Origin: Buxus sempervirens
Lineage: Eukaryota; Streptophyta; Magnoliopsida; Buxales; Buxaceae
Reading direction: 5' to 3'
Assembly: GCA_947561395.2 (NCBI GenBank)
Contig: OX387187.1
Span: 23,665,829-23,729,828, forward strand
DNA: 64,000 nucleotides
Shown here piece by piece: positions 22,664-33,700 of this stretch (its first letter is position 1; each line of letters starts with the position of its first letter). The notes beneath the pieces were generated by a model that saw nothing but the letters and a program-made list of their open reading frames with translations, was not told the origin of the DNA and searched no databases. The position numbers and the translations under genes are program-made.

Positions 22664-24097
22664 ATGGTATCCTCGTCCTCATCTAAGAGAACCTGTTTCC
22701 CTAGGATAGAGAAGTGCCCCTGGGATACCCCCTGGATCCGTTCTTGGACAAGGCAGCTCCAAGGGAGTGAGCAGATTGAATGGGAGCACAAATACCACAT
22801 GGGACAGACTTTGTCCCTGTTAAATGTGCCGATCAACTGGGATATGATCCAAGCAGCCCTACTTTTCTGGGACCCCCAGCTTTCAGTGTTTCGATTCGGG
22901 ATCAACGAGTTGACTCCCACAATTGAGGAACTTGACCTGTTCCTCCGATTTCACGAATTAGGAGAACCCGCTAGGCCAAGTCTCAAAGAAAGCTACAAAA
23001 ATGAAGCTTGTGTTTTCTTTGGCCTCTCAAGGGGAGAATTCCAGACCTTAGGAGGTGACAAATCATTTACTCGGGTCTCCAAAAGATTCCTAGCCAAGAA
23101 AATAAGAAACAAAAAGCAGGAAAGACCCCGGGCTTGGTTTGACACCTTCACCCTTGTGGTTATGTCGCAAATCTTCTTTCCAACTGGGGGAGACACCATT
23201 AATTTGCCCCTAATGGAAATTGTGGACCAACTCAGCGCCGGATACCGAATCATGCCACTGATCCTAGCTCAGCTGTTCCATTCCCTGACTTTGTCCAAAA
23301 ACGGAACCCGGAGCTTTCAAGGGTGCGCTCCCCTTCTCCACCTTTGGCTGCAAGACCATCTGATGGTGTCATCACCAGTCAGTGCATATTACAAGGCAAC
23401 CGGCGACAACATCCATTGGTTGGCTCAGAGAGAGATCAAACCAGACCTACCCACCCGTGAGGATTGGTTCGACCACTTTCTCCACCTGAAGGGGGAAATA
23501 GATATTCGATGGTGGGGCACATACAACATCCCCTACACCCCCATTATAGCTTTCAAGAAAAGAGAGGGACTTGCCTTGATAGGACTCACCCATGCCGTGC
23601 CGTACTATCCGATCCGGGTCCTGAGACAGTTTGGGAAACCGCAGGGAATCCCGGTTCAGGACGACTTGGGCAATTTGATTGGTCCACTCACCAAGGGACT
23701 AAGGACCCAACTGCTGACGGAGTGGAAGACAGTGTGTGTATATCGGGAAGACGTCTTCATCGAATCGCACTTTCGAGACTACGAGCAATGGATAGCTCGG
23801 GAATTTGGCCACGACGGCCCCCCACCTCTACAGCCTGTCGCTTCAAGCGACATTCCAGTTCCGCCCCCTAACACATATAGGGACAGGGTGGCCGAACTGC
23901 AGGAGACCCACTCCCGTATCCATTCAGCTTATGTGGATTCGGAACGGGAGAGTAGGCAGGCCAATGCGGCCTTGCAATAGGAAATGGAATTGGTGCGCAA
24001 GCGCGCTGAGGAGGACCGACGTCTGCGAAACAAGCTTCTGCGAGCCTTGAGGAGGCAAGACGTGTCCTCCCACTATGATGATGACCAACCTAGCTAG
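22664..24097 (+). pseudogene. Tat ORF1, DUF7745/plant-mobile-like, one in-frame stop
   Basis: From the ATG at 22664 the frame runs 439 residues to a TAG at 23978-23980, then continues in frame to a TAG at 24095-24097 (477 residues in all). The motif FRFGINELTPTIEEL (about residues 76-90), the ILAQLFHSL segment and the C..LLHLWLQDHL segment match the DUF7745/plant-mobile-domain-like proteins of Tat elements. The C-terminus is a charged coiled coil on both sides of the TAG. Position upstream of gag in sense orientation is the Ogre-type ORF1 arrangement; its function is unknown. It is homologous to minus-strand gene A of element 1 (51521-53231) but lacks that gene's intron. The TAG context (CAA TAG GAA) could be a point mutation or a readthrough site. 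Confidence 0.75.
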
Positions 24098-24462
24098 ACT
24101 TTGGCTTTGTTGTATTTTGATAAGCATGATGATGTACTTGTGCCGCGGCGGCACTTTTTGATTGAAGCATGAATTTACTTTCACTTTGCTATGTATTGTT
24201 CAAGCTTAACAAAACAAGAACTTGAAATGAAAGAATTAATCCCCTCCCATAGGGCAACTCGGTCTCCGACAAACCACCTCTTCTCAAATGATTGCAATAT
24301 TCCTGGTCGCTGCGACCGCCTAATTTCTTTTGATTGCATCTCCTCCATTGAGATCGCAAAAAAAAAAAAAAAAAAAACCCAGCAAGTGTTTAAAAACACC
24401 CAAGACCTTGAGCTCAGATCACACCCGTCTGTATCTTTCCAAGATCATTCGGTCAAGCCTAT
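24098..24462 (+). other. ORF1 to repeat-block spacer
   Basis: Contains an A-run at 24358-24377 and no recognisable gene or motif. Confidence 0.4.
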
Positions 24463-25030
24463 AGGGCACTGAAGCCACCGGTGATTGAACCGTTTGGTGG
24501 ATGAATGTCCTGGTATAGCCTTCCCCTTTGTGAGGCGCTGAAGTCAATGGTGATTAAACCAACGACTAGCTAAGGCACGCCCGAGAACTACTAGCCGAAA
24601 CCTTTGGGGCACTGAAGCCGCCGGTGATTGAACCGTTTGGTGGATGAACGTCCTGGTATAGCCTTCCCCTTTGGGAGGCGCCGAAGTCAATGGTGATTAA
24701 ACCAACGACTAGCTAAGGCTCGCCCGGGAACTACTAGCCGAAACCTTTGGGGCACTGAAGCCGCCGGTGATTGAACCGTTTGGTGGATGAACGTCCTGGT
24801 ATAGCCTTCCCCTTTGTGAGGCGCCGAAGTCAATGGTGATTAAACCAACAACTAGCTAAGTCACGCCCGGGAACTACTAGCCGAAACCTTTGGGGCACTG
24901 AAGCCGCCGGTGATTGAACCGTTTGGTGGATGAACGTCCTAGTATAGCCTTCCCCTTTGTGAGGCGCCGAAGTCAATGGTGATTAAACCAACGACTAGCT
25001 AAGGCACGTCCGGGAACTACTAGCCGAAAC
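24463..25030 (+). repeat. 143-bp tandem repeat, about four copies
   Basis: GGGGCACTGAAGCCGCCGG recurs at 24606, 24749 and 24892, exactly 143 bp apart, with a partial copy before (near 24463) and a decayed end near 25030. Each unit contains two related halves (GTGATTGAACC and GTGATTAAACC). Tandem blocks in untranslated parts of Tat elements are known and can seed satellite DNA. Confidence 0.85.
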
Positions 25031-25159
25031 TTGGCACCGACACCGCCAGTGAGTGAACTGGAGATTGGCTGAGGTATGCCTGGGTGCTGCTTTCCAGCTC
25101 ACCCCCTGCGGAGACCCTGCATTGGTCCAACCCCGTGATTCTGAGCTCAGACAAAACCC

Positions 25160-25705
25160 CTGGAAGTGAAGGTTCTCTTTCCTTGCCTAAGCGGCTAAAA
25201 TAGATCAGTGAAATAGGGTTCTCTCTCCCAGTTACCTGCGGGTGGCTAAAATAGATTCGGTCATTAGGGTTCTCTTCCCCGGTCGTCTTAGGACAGCCAA
25301 AATAGATCAGTCTTCATGATTCATTAGGGTTCTCTCTCCCAGTTACCTGCGGGTAGCTAAAATAGATCCGGTTATTAGGGTTCTCTTTCCCAGTCACTTC
25401 CGAGCGACTAAAATAGATCAGTCTTCAAAATTCCTTAGGGTTCTCTTCCCCGGTCGTCTTAGGACAACCAAAATAGATCAGTCTTCAAATTCATTAAAGG
25501 TTCTCTTCCCTTGTTACCTGCGGGTAGCTAAAATAGATCAGTTGGCTCAAAGTCAAGTTCTCTTCCCTTGTTGCCTCCAGGTAGCTAAAATAGATTAGTC
25601 TTCAAATTCATTAGGGTTCTCTTCCCCGGTTACCTAAGGGTAGCTAAAATAGATCGATAATTCAAAATCAGGTTCTCTTCCCTTGTTGCCTTGGGGTAGC
25701 TAAAA
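25160..25705 (+). repeat. 50-60 bp tandem repeat, about ten copies
   Basis: The unit begins GGGTTCTCTTCCC, runs through a variable TTACCTGCGGGTAGC segment and ends CTAAAATAGATCAG. The last motif recurs near 25195, 25251, 25302, 25360, 25410, 25469, 25527, 25577 and 25639, with a decayed copy near 25697. It sits between ORF1 and gag. Confidence 0.8.
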
Positions 25706-26864
25706 CAAACCAGCTAGTCAAATCATATCAGAAAACAAAAATGTAAATAAATGAATAAATTCAGTCAAATAAAGTTGTGTAAGCAATTTGTGTAAAAAGG
25801 CACTAATGCCCACCAATTGTTCACCAGGTACCAAAAATTGCTTTCAGAAGCCCGTACTTGTTAAGATCGAGGAGGAGGCTCGACATGGAACAGCAAGGAG
25901 AACAGACGCCGCCAGGGCAGCATCCGGCAGAGTCCAGTCATGCCCAAGTGGTCAATGAGATGCAGCAGAAAATGGACAGCATGAGTTCCATCATCCAGAA
26001 ACTAATGACAGAGCTGAGAGAGTTAGGGCAGGGCCCACCCGGGGTGCCGGTCGCCCAGCAGCCGCCGCCGCAGTTCCCACCACAAGCGGAAGCGGTGCCA
26101 CCGCCGCATCCAGTAAACCCCCTCCCCTAGCACCACCACCACCACCGCAGGCAGCACCATTTCATGTGGCACAACAAGATCAATTTCTGCCTATCCATCT
26201 GGGACAAGGTGATGAGGATTGGTACAGAACCCAGGAAATTCAGTTTGAGGAGAAACTGACAGCAGTAAGGGAGGAGAACAGAACAGAGATGGCCGCCCTA
26301 AAGGAGCTGTCAGCACCCCATTTTTGCACTATAAAATTGCCCAAGAAGCATATCTTAAACTGGCATATATGTGGGCACGTAAATCGAGGTTTTTATAGTG
26401 GACCCATCTTTTTGAAATAACAAGCCCATAACAAAGAGAATTCTTAACCGATTCCGATGCACCGAACCGTGCTCAAATCGGATGTCAAACGGCTAAGTTA
26501 TGAATAAAATAAATAAAGGGTAGTTTGGGGATTTTTACAAAACCGAAATTGGATGCCACATGGCAGCCACGTGTACGCCATGGTGGCTGCCATGTAACCA
26601 ATGACAAATTAAAATTTTGTGGGGTTGTTTTAGTAAATAATTAAGTTTCCTAATGGGGTTTCTTATGCAAATAAATAACAAAGTTAATAAAAGATTAAGA
26701 TTAAAAAAATAATAATAATAAAAATAAACAAAGAGAAATGAGTTGGACGAATTGGTCCAACTCATATTCTCTTGAGATATTGAAACAAAGCTTAAAAAAT
26801 ACATAAGCCTAATAAAAATGTGGGACAAAATGGACTTTGACCAAACCTAATTGAATGAGGGTGT

Positions 26865-27050
26865 TTAAGAGAGGAAGGGGAAGAGTTTAGTTGCTTAAGA
26901 AGAGGAAGAGGAAGAGTTAATTTGTTTAAGAGAGGAAGGGGAAGAGTTTAGTTGCTTAAGAAGAGGAAGAGGAAGAGTTAATTTGTTTAAGAGAGGAAGA
27001 GGAAGAGTTAATTTGTTTAAGAGAGGAAGAGGAAAGGTTTGGGGTTAAGA
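26865..27050 (+). repeat. Purine-rich minisatellite upstream of TATA
   Basis: Repeats of GAAGAGGAAGAGGAAGAG alternate with TTAATTTGTTTAAGAGAG. A similarly placed low-complexity block precedes the promoter in the LTRs at 34627 (CT-rich, 35135-35400) and 9507-13122. Confidence 0.75.
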
Positions 27051-27072
27051 ATTTGAAGGGGTGGGAAACCTC

Positions 27073-27080
27073 TATAAAAG
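27073..27080 (+). promoter_or_regulatory. LTR TATA box
   Basis: TATAAAAG directly after the purine minisatellite and about 500 bp downstream of the G-box at 26568-26573. It is the likely start of LTR transcription. Confidence 0.6.
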
Positions 27081-28059
27081 GGCTTGAAGTTGGGAGCAAA
27101 GAGAGAGGAAAAGAAGAGAGTTCTAAAAAAGAAGCGAAGAGTGAAGTGAGAAAAAGGAGGAAGAAGGTTGTGCAAGAGAAAAGAGGGAACATCTAGAGCT
27201 GTGCTCACCAATTTCCGGAAAATCGACTCTATTCCAGGTTTTTATTTTATTTTTGTTTGTTGATTCTTTAATCAAGTATTTTGTTAGTGTTGTTAATTTG
27301 GCAAAGTGAAAATAATACAAAGCATATTATTGATATGGCAAAATATGTTATTTTATGTTAGTGTTGTTAAATTGTTAAGTGAAAGAATATAACACGTCAC
27401 TGTTATGGCCATGGTTGCATGTTTTTTTTAGTGTTAACTTGTCAAATAAAAATACTACTTGTCACTGTTAAACGGCCACATGTTACTGTTATGGCCATAT
27501 GTTATTGTTAAATTGTCAAGGATATAGCCAAACCTGTATTTATTTTTTAGTGGTGTTATGGCCGAATTTGTCATGAGTACATGCTTTAATTTTTTTTTCG
27601 TTTAGTGTTAAATTGGTCAAATACCCATGAATGCCATCTGTTTCTTGGTTTTAGTTTTGGTTTTGTTAAGGTATCTTACACTGGAAATTTCAGTAGCTAT
27701 TTATTCCAATCTGAGGCTTTGTGGGTTATGAAGGTGACAAAAAAAAGGGGGTTGTTTTTAGTGGTGTCATGGCCGAATTTGTCATGGCTACAGTTTTTTT
27801 TGTTTAGTGCTAAATTGGTCAAATACCCATGCATGCCATCTGTTTCTTGGTTTTGGTTTTGGTCAAATACCCATGCATGTCATCAAGATTGATACTCATT
27901 ACCTTCATGTATTGGTGGGAATGCATCGCATCCACCATCAACAGTCAAGGTAACATGTTTCTGAAAACAGCAAGGAGGTTTCTAAGTACTCTTGTTTTTT
28001 GATCGAACCCAGAAGCTGTTTTGCTCAATTTTTTACAATCCAAAACACTTAGAGAATAG

Positions 28060-28535
28060 AGAATCTGAAACATTAAAGAGGCATTGGCTCAGTCACTTTG
28101 GTTGAGCCTGGTTTGTGAAATGAAACAGCCGCAGGTGGCTGTTGGACAGTCACCAGCGGCTGTTCTTGTCCCTTGTTGTTTGAGAGATGAGAAGAAATAG
28201 AGATGGATTTGAGGAGATAAAAGAAGAATAATTAACAGAGAATGTATGAGATTAAAGAGACATTGGCTCAGCCATTTCGGCTAAGTCTGGTTTGTGAATT
28301 CAAACAGCCGCAGGTGGCTGTTGGACAGCCACCAGCGGCTGTTCTTAAAGTGCTTTTCTGTTGTTTAAAAGTTGATAAGAATTAGAGAGGGATTGAAGAA
28401 GACAGAAGGAGAAGAATTGAAAGAGGTGTAGGATTGATGGGGAATTGAGAGAGAAGGTGCAGGTGGCTGGTTTGTGAAATGGAACAGCCGTAGGTGGCTG
28501 TTGGACAGTCACCAACGGCTGTTCTTAAAGTTTCT
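28060..28535 (+). repeat. Three 180-bp repeats with a long hairpin
   Basis: Hairpin copies start at 28124, 28303 and 28483. Each has 19-nt arms, AACAGCCGCAGGTGGCTGT and its near complement, around a three-base loop (TGG), with one or two mismatches. The hairpin is also four 11-nt blocks: AACAGCCGCAG, GTGGCTGTTGG, ACAGCCACCAG, CGGCTGTTCTT. It lies about 1 kb downstream of the TATA box. Confidence 0.8.
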
Positions 28536-30745
28536 TTTTTTTGTTTGAGAGTTGAAAAGAAATGGAGAAAGGTTAGAGTGAAATAAAAGAAAAAGATTGA
28601 AAGTTGAGAAAGTCAAAAGCAAGAAAATTTTTTTTTGCTGTTGAACGATTGATTTTGGGGTTAAGTTTTGAGAATTAGATTAAGCATTGTGCCTAATTTG
28701 CTATTGTGCAAAGTTAAAGGATTTAAGAAAAAAAATCTTATTGTATTTTATGTTTTAATCCTTCCTTAAAACCTTCTTTTTTAAGAACCCCTAGTTCTCA
28801 TTTGTTATTTCTTTTTTTATGTTATTTCCTTAATCCTTTTTTAAATTTCTTAATTATCTTTAGATAATATGCTTAAAACACATACTTAACTATACTTACC
28901 AGATTTTTTTTATTCTTTTCTTAATTCTTTAGATAATATGCTTAATTAATATACTTAACTATACTAACCAGATTTTTTTTTCTTTTCTTAATTCTTTAGA
29001 TAATAGGCTTAATTAACATATTTAATTTTTTTTTTAATTTCTTAATCATAGGCTTAAACATTTGTAACTCTTATTAATTTCTTATAACACTTCTTCTCTT
29101 ATCCAAATCTTAGAAATAAAAAAAAAATGAAAAAAAACAAAGTGTAAATTTCAATGGCCAAATATAAATGAGTTTTTTTTTTTTTTTAAACATGCTTTGT
29201 CTAAATAAATTATCATAAAAAAAATGAAAAAATATAAGAAAACAATGAAAAAGAAAAATAAAAGATTAGGTGATGTGGCTAAGGATTGTATTTTTAGTTG
29301 GCCGTAGGTTTACTCATTTTGAAATTTTTTTCACTAGAATATCTTGATAAACCTTCCTATTTTGCTTCATATATAGTGTAAAATGTTAATTCCTCTAATC
29401 CCTTGTACATATGAGAAAGATAAAATAAAAAATAATAATAATGATAAAATAAGGAAAAAAATAATAAATATATGTATTTTTTAAGTAACCAAGTATATTG
29501 CTCCATGATTTGAATTCCTTTATGTTGGATATTTTTTATATGTATTATATTTTGTATAGGATGTAGAATAACAACCTTCATTCCTCAAATATTTGTACAT
29601 ATGTGATCATAAAAAATAAATAAATAAATAATATATATATAAAAGATAAAAGATAAAAAAAATTAAATAATAATAAATAAACCCAAATACGATCCAACTG
29701 ATTTAAAGGAACCCATTTCGGTGGGGCAACCCAGGGTGTTCAAGGACTTCCCTGGGTTGTAATCAGGTCATTTATCTGGAATCACTGGTTCAGACCAAAA
29801 GTCAGCAAGGTGTCTACCTGCACCATTTCAGGTAATGGCGACTCCATTAAACATGTAACACACTTTTTCAGCGCGCCCGAGGTGCGCACAGGAGCAACTC
29901 AAACAGCTCCAACCCAGCACTGTGCAGAGTGAGGCTACTCTGGAAAGCCTCTGTTTCTTTTTAGATATCCAACTCTCGGCTAAGTTCAAATGTCCTGAGT
30001 TGCACCAATTTGACGGCACCGGGTGCCCACTGAATCATCTAAGGTCGTACTCAGGAGACATGTGTCAATACGCCAAGGAAGAGCGAATCATGGTGCAGTT
30101 CTTCCAAAAGTCATTAACTGGGGCCTCTTACTCCTGGTTTCTGAGTTTGGATAAGGCCAAGATCAAGACATGGAACGATTTGGCAGCAGTCTTTATCCAA
30201 CAGTACCACCTGAACAACCAAATTGTGCAGACAAGGGCAGAATTGCAGAGGCTGGCCAAGAAGAGCCAGGAGTCTGTGAGAGAATATGCCAAACGCTGGA
30301 AGGAGTTGGCAACACTGGTGCAGCCGCCGTTGTTAGAACAGGAAATGACATCCCTATTTATTGCATCGTTGGGCCAACCTTTCTTCACTCTGCTGGCAGA
30401 GTACGTCGAACTTCAACGACCTGATCTTGACCGCCGATCGGATTGAAGACGCGGTGAGAGCCAGGAAAATAGATAGCAGTGGGCAGAGCGCCGCACCAAG
30501 GAGGCCGGTGACAGGACAGGCCAGTAGAACCAGGGACAGGAGCCCCGAAGGCAGGAACAGCAGGCAGTAAACTACGTACATCCGGCACAACCTTATCATT
30601 TCTCCCAAGGACCAGAAGCAGTGGCGCCCCAAGGGACCAGGCAGACAGCTTATCAAGGGGCGAGAAAAACGAAAGAAGAATTTGAAGCTAGGATGAAACG
30701 GGTTTTCACCCCCTACCCTATGCACCCGCGGAGTTACTGCCTACT

Positions 30746-33700
30746 TTGCTGAAGAAAGGGTACCTGCAAGTCAAGGCCCTGAATCCCAGACTAGTCAATG
30801 CCAGAAGCTACAACGCAGCAGAGCGGTGCGAGTACCACTCCGGCGCTCCAGGGCACCACACCAATCGGTGCTGGGATTTGAGGCACGACATCCAAGACTT
30901 GATTGATAGTAAGCGCATCATGGTAGACCCTCCAGCACCGCCCGCACAGACTCCGGCAGCCGGTGTGACCGCCAACCCTCTCCCAGATCACTCAAAGGCC
31001 TCCACTAGTAGGACGGCGAATCAAGTGAGCAGTGATCAGGGAACCGGGCGGCTCGACCCTTCTATACTCATTGGCCAACCAAGACAGACAGTGAAGGTGC
31101 AGCTTCGAGCAGAAACCCACCCGACAGCGCTCACAGTTATGGAAAGTGCAGACGTCTGTGTGATTGAGGATGAACCGCAGAGCAGTGAGGAAGTCACAGG
31201 ACCATGGAACCCGGTACAGTGCGGATGGATCAGCAACTCCGCATCCCCTCCATGCAGAGAAGGAATCGGCAGTTCCGAAGGACCCTGGTTTCGAAATGGG
31301 CCACAGGACACAGACGCATCAGTGGGCAGTTCAAGGGTACCCTCACAGATGTCCACCGGACGGCCACCCGAGTATATGTCTGCGACATCAGAGCTGGACC
31401 TACAATCCTTCACCGACCCCCTGTCAGCGGAACCGAGTTCAGAATCCTCTTCCCACGGCACGTCTGAGTGGTTCGTCCCCCCTCATGCCACGGAAGAAGA
31501 GGAACCACCATCCACTCCTGAATCCGCAACCCTGCTTGATCCATATGAGAGCTCGGACGAGTCCACTGATACGGACTCAGAAGACACATCAGCAGAAGGA
31601 AGCAGGACAGTGAACGTTATCGAAGGAGATGGCAGTGACTTCCCTACTGATCTCCCTCTGGTACATTTCCACCCACACACAGACCAAGAGTTTTTCTACC
31701 CCACCCCTCTCGCCAACCCCTCCGCCCTTAACATCCTCGACATCATGGACTCACCTCCACAAGACCCCTTCCACCTTTCATTCGAACCACCCACACTGAA
31801 TCTTTCAAAGCTCAACCTGGAGCCACCCTCGTACAAGGCCGCACCCCCACCTTACCCCACCCAATCTTTCCACCATCAAGCCACCTCCACAACCACCATT
31901 GAAGCAGAAATCGACCGAATCACCCGATCCGGTCGATACGTAAACACCGATCCCCCACCCGCACTAGAGGGAGCAGAAGCAGGAGTAGAAGCGAAAAGGA
32001 AAGAAAAAGGGAAGGATGTGGTCACTGAATTGCCACAGACCCTTAAGAGAAAGGGAATGGCCACAGAAGAAGAAATCATAGATTTGCATCATAGTGTGTT
32101 CACTTCAGAGTACGACCTTCTCCAGCAGTTGAACAAGGTGCCCGCCCAGATCTCCATAATGAGACTTCTGATCGACTCAGAGAAGCACCGGGTAGTGCTA
32201 ATGAAGGTCCTAGGTGATGCACACGTACCAGCGGATATCGATCCTGAGCAGCTAGGGGCAGTGGTGTCAGTGATCATGGCACCCCAGGCTATCTCTTTCT
32301 CTGCAGCGGACTTGCCATCTGAAGGGTTCAATCACACCGAGCCGCTCTATATAACTGTGAAATGCATCGATCTCATCGTGAAACATGCCATGATTGACAA
32401 CGGGTCGGCATTGAACATATGCCCGATGAGGACATTCCACAGTCTACAGTTGAGCCCTACCATGATCAAGCCAAGTGGGCACAATGTCAGAGGCTTTGAC
32501 AACGCCCGAAGGGACTCACTGGGGGAGGTCACTTTGGTGATCATAATTGCAGATAGGCCCTTTACCATGGAGTTCGAACTCATGGATATCAACGCCTCAT
32601 TTAACTTGCTAATTGGGAGGCTGTGGCTGCATCAGGCAGGAGTAGTATCTTCCACACTGCACAGAATGGTCCGGTTCGTGTCAGGCAACGAACTCATAAC
32701 AGTACATGCTGAGGATCATCGAGAGTTCGAAAGGGTCGGAGTACCCTATGTGGATTATGAGTTGCCCACCACACTCAATTTCCAAGCAGTGGAGATGGTG
32801 CAGGTGAAGCGTATCCTTGAATCTGATAGGGGGCGACAACTCTCGAAAAGGAGGAAAAAGTACATGTTCAGCGTTGCTGACTGCGCAGACTGGGGTCTCA
32901 GAGCTGGCGATGGATTGGGCAAGTATAAGCAGGGAATTAAGGCAGCCATCCAACCTTATGAGCAAACCACTAGGTTTGGATTGGGGTTTAGACCGCAGCC
33001 AGAAGACTACTCCCGACTCCTTGGGAACCGTGCCGAAAGGAAAAGGGCAAGAACTGAAGGAAGAGACCCCCACTGGCCCATATGCATGCACGAGAACTTA
33101 TACCACCGCTTCACTAACATGGAGCGTGAAGCGGCCCAAGCCAACGAGAATATAGTCCCTCAAGGATGGGGAGATGAGTTTCTGGACACCCCTGCCAAAG
33201 AAGAAGACTACCTGCAAGGACTGGCTCAGATGCTCTGGGAAGAGCCACCCTCTATGGAAATGATTGGAGATATAGTGGAAGTAGACCCATTGGCTCCCGA
33301 GGGGTCACCAGATGGCCTGCCAGCACTGGTCGCCCTAGACTCTGTTGACGAAGTCACCATGGCTTTTGCCCCACCAGATGAAGAGTTCATCCCTGATGGG
33401 ATCCCAGTCAACTCTGCGATTATGCTGGAAGTGCCGCCACCTACTCCCGTTGAAGAATCCGAAGAAGAAGGTCCAATCATGTATGTCTGCATGATGGAAG
33501 GGCGAGACAGCTCAGGAGCACCAACTCGCAGGCCAAGGTCGCCTCCTCCACCTCCATATATCCCGCACCCCGGAACTCGCGATGGTTTGAACCGCATGTT
33601 CCGTAGCATGCCCCAAGTGCTAGGGCCAGTACCGGAAGAAGTGTACCATGCAGCTTACGGCAAATGGGCACCACCAGCTTACTCTTCTACGGTGCCTGGG

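Larger units (their letters stand above)
26308..29890 (+). mobile_element. Solo LTR, Tat type, target duplication GGAGC
   Basis: A 3583-bp unit starting TGTCAGCACCCCATTTTTGC and ending GAGGTGCGCACA, flanked by GGAGC at 26303-26307 and 29891-29895. Removing it restores the gag frame. It has a G-box (26568-26573), a purine minisatellite (about 26865-27050), TATAAAAG at 27073-27080, and three 180-bp units with a CAGCC hairpin (28124-28525). Long A/T-rich runs fill 28600-29690. The last ~200 bases are recognisably related to other Tat LTR ends (GTGTCTACCTGCACC). Confidence 0.92.
25885..30745 (+). pseudogene. Element 2 gag, frameshifted and split by a solo LTR
   Basis: Starts at the ATG at 25885 with a Q/P-rich N-terminus, shifts frame near 26125, and is interrupted at 26308-29890. 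It resumes in frame at 29891 (codons for ALKE run on into QLKQL). The gag core follows: FKCPELHQFDGTGCP, then FFQKSLTGASYSWF and VREYAKRWKELA, matching the Tat Retrotrans_gag domain. Further frameshifts occur near 30400 and 30718, after which the frame enters 30746-34336. Gag forms the virus-like particle. With at least three frameshifts this copy cannot. Confidence 0.85.
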
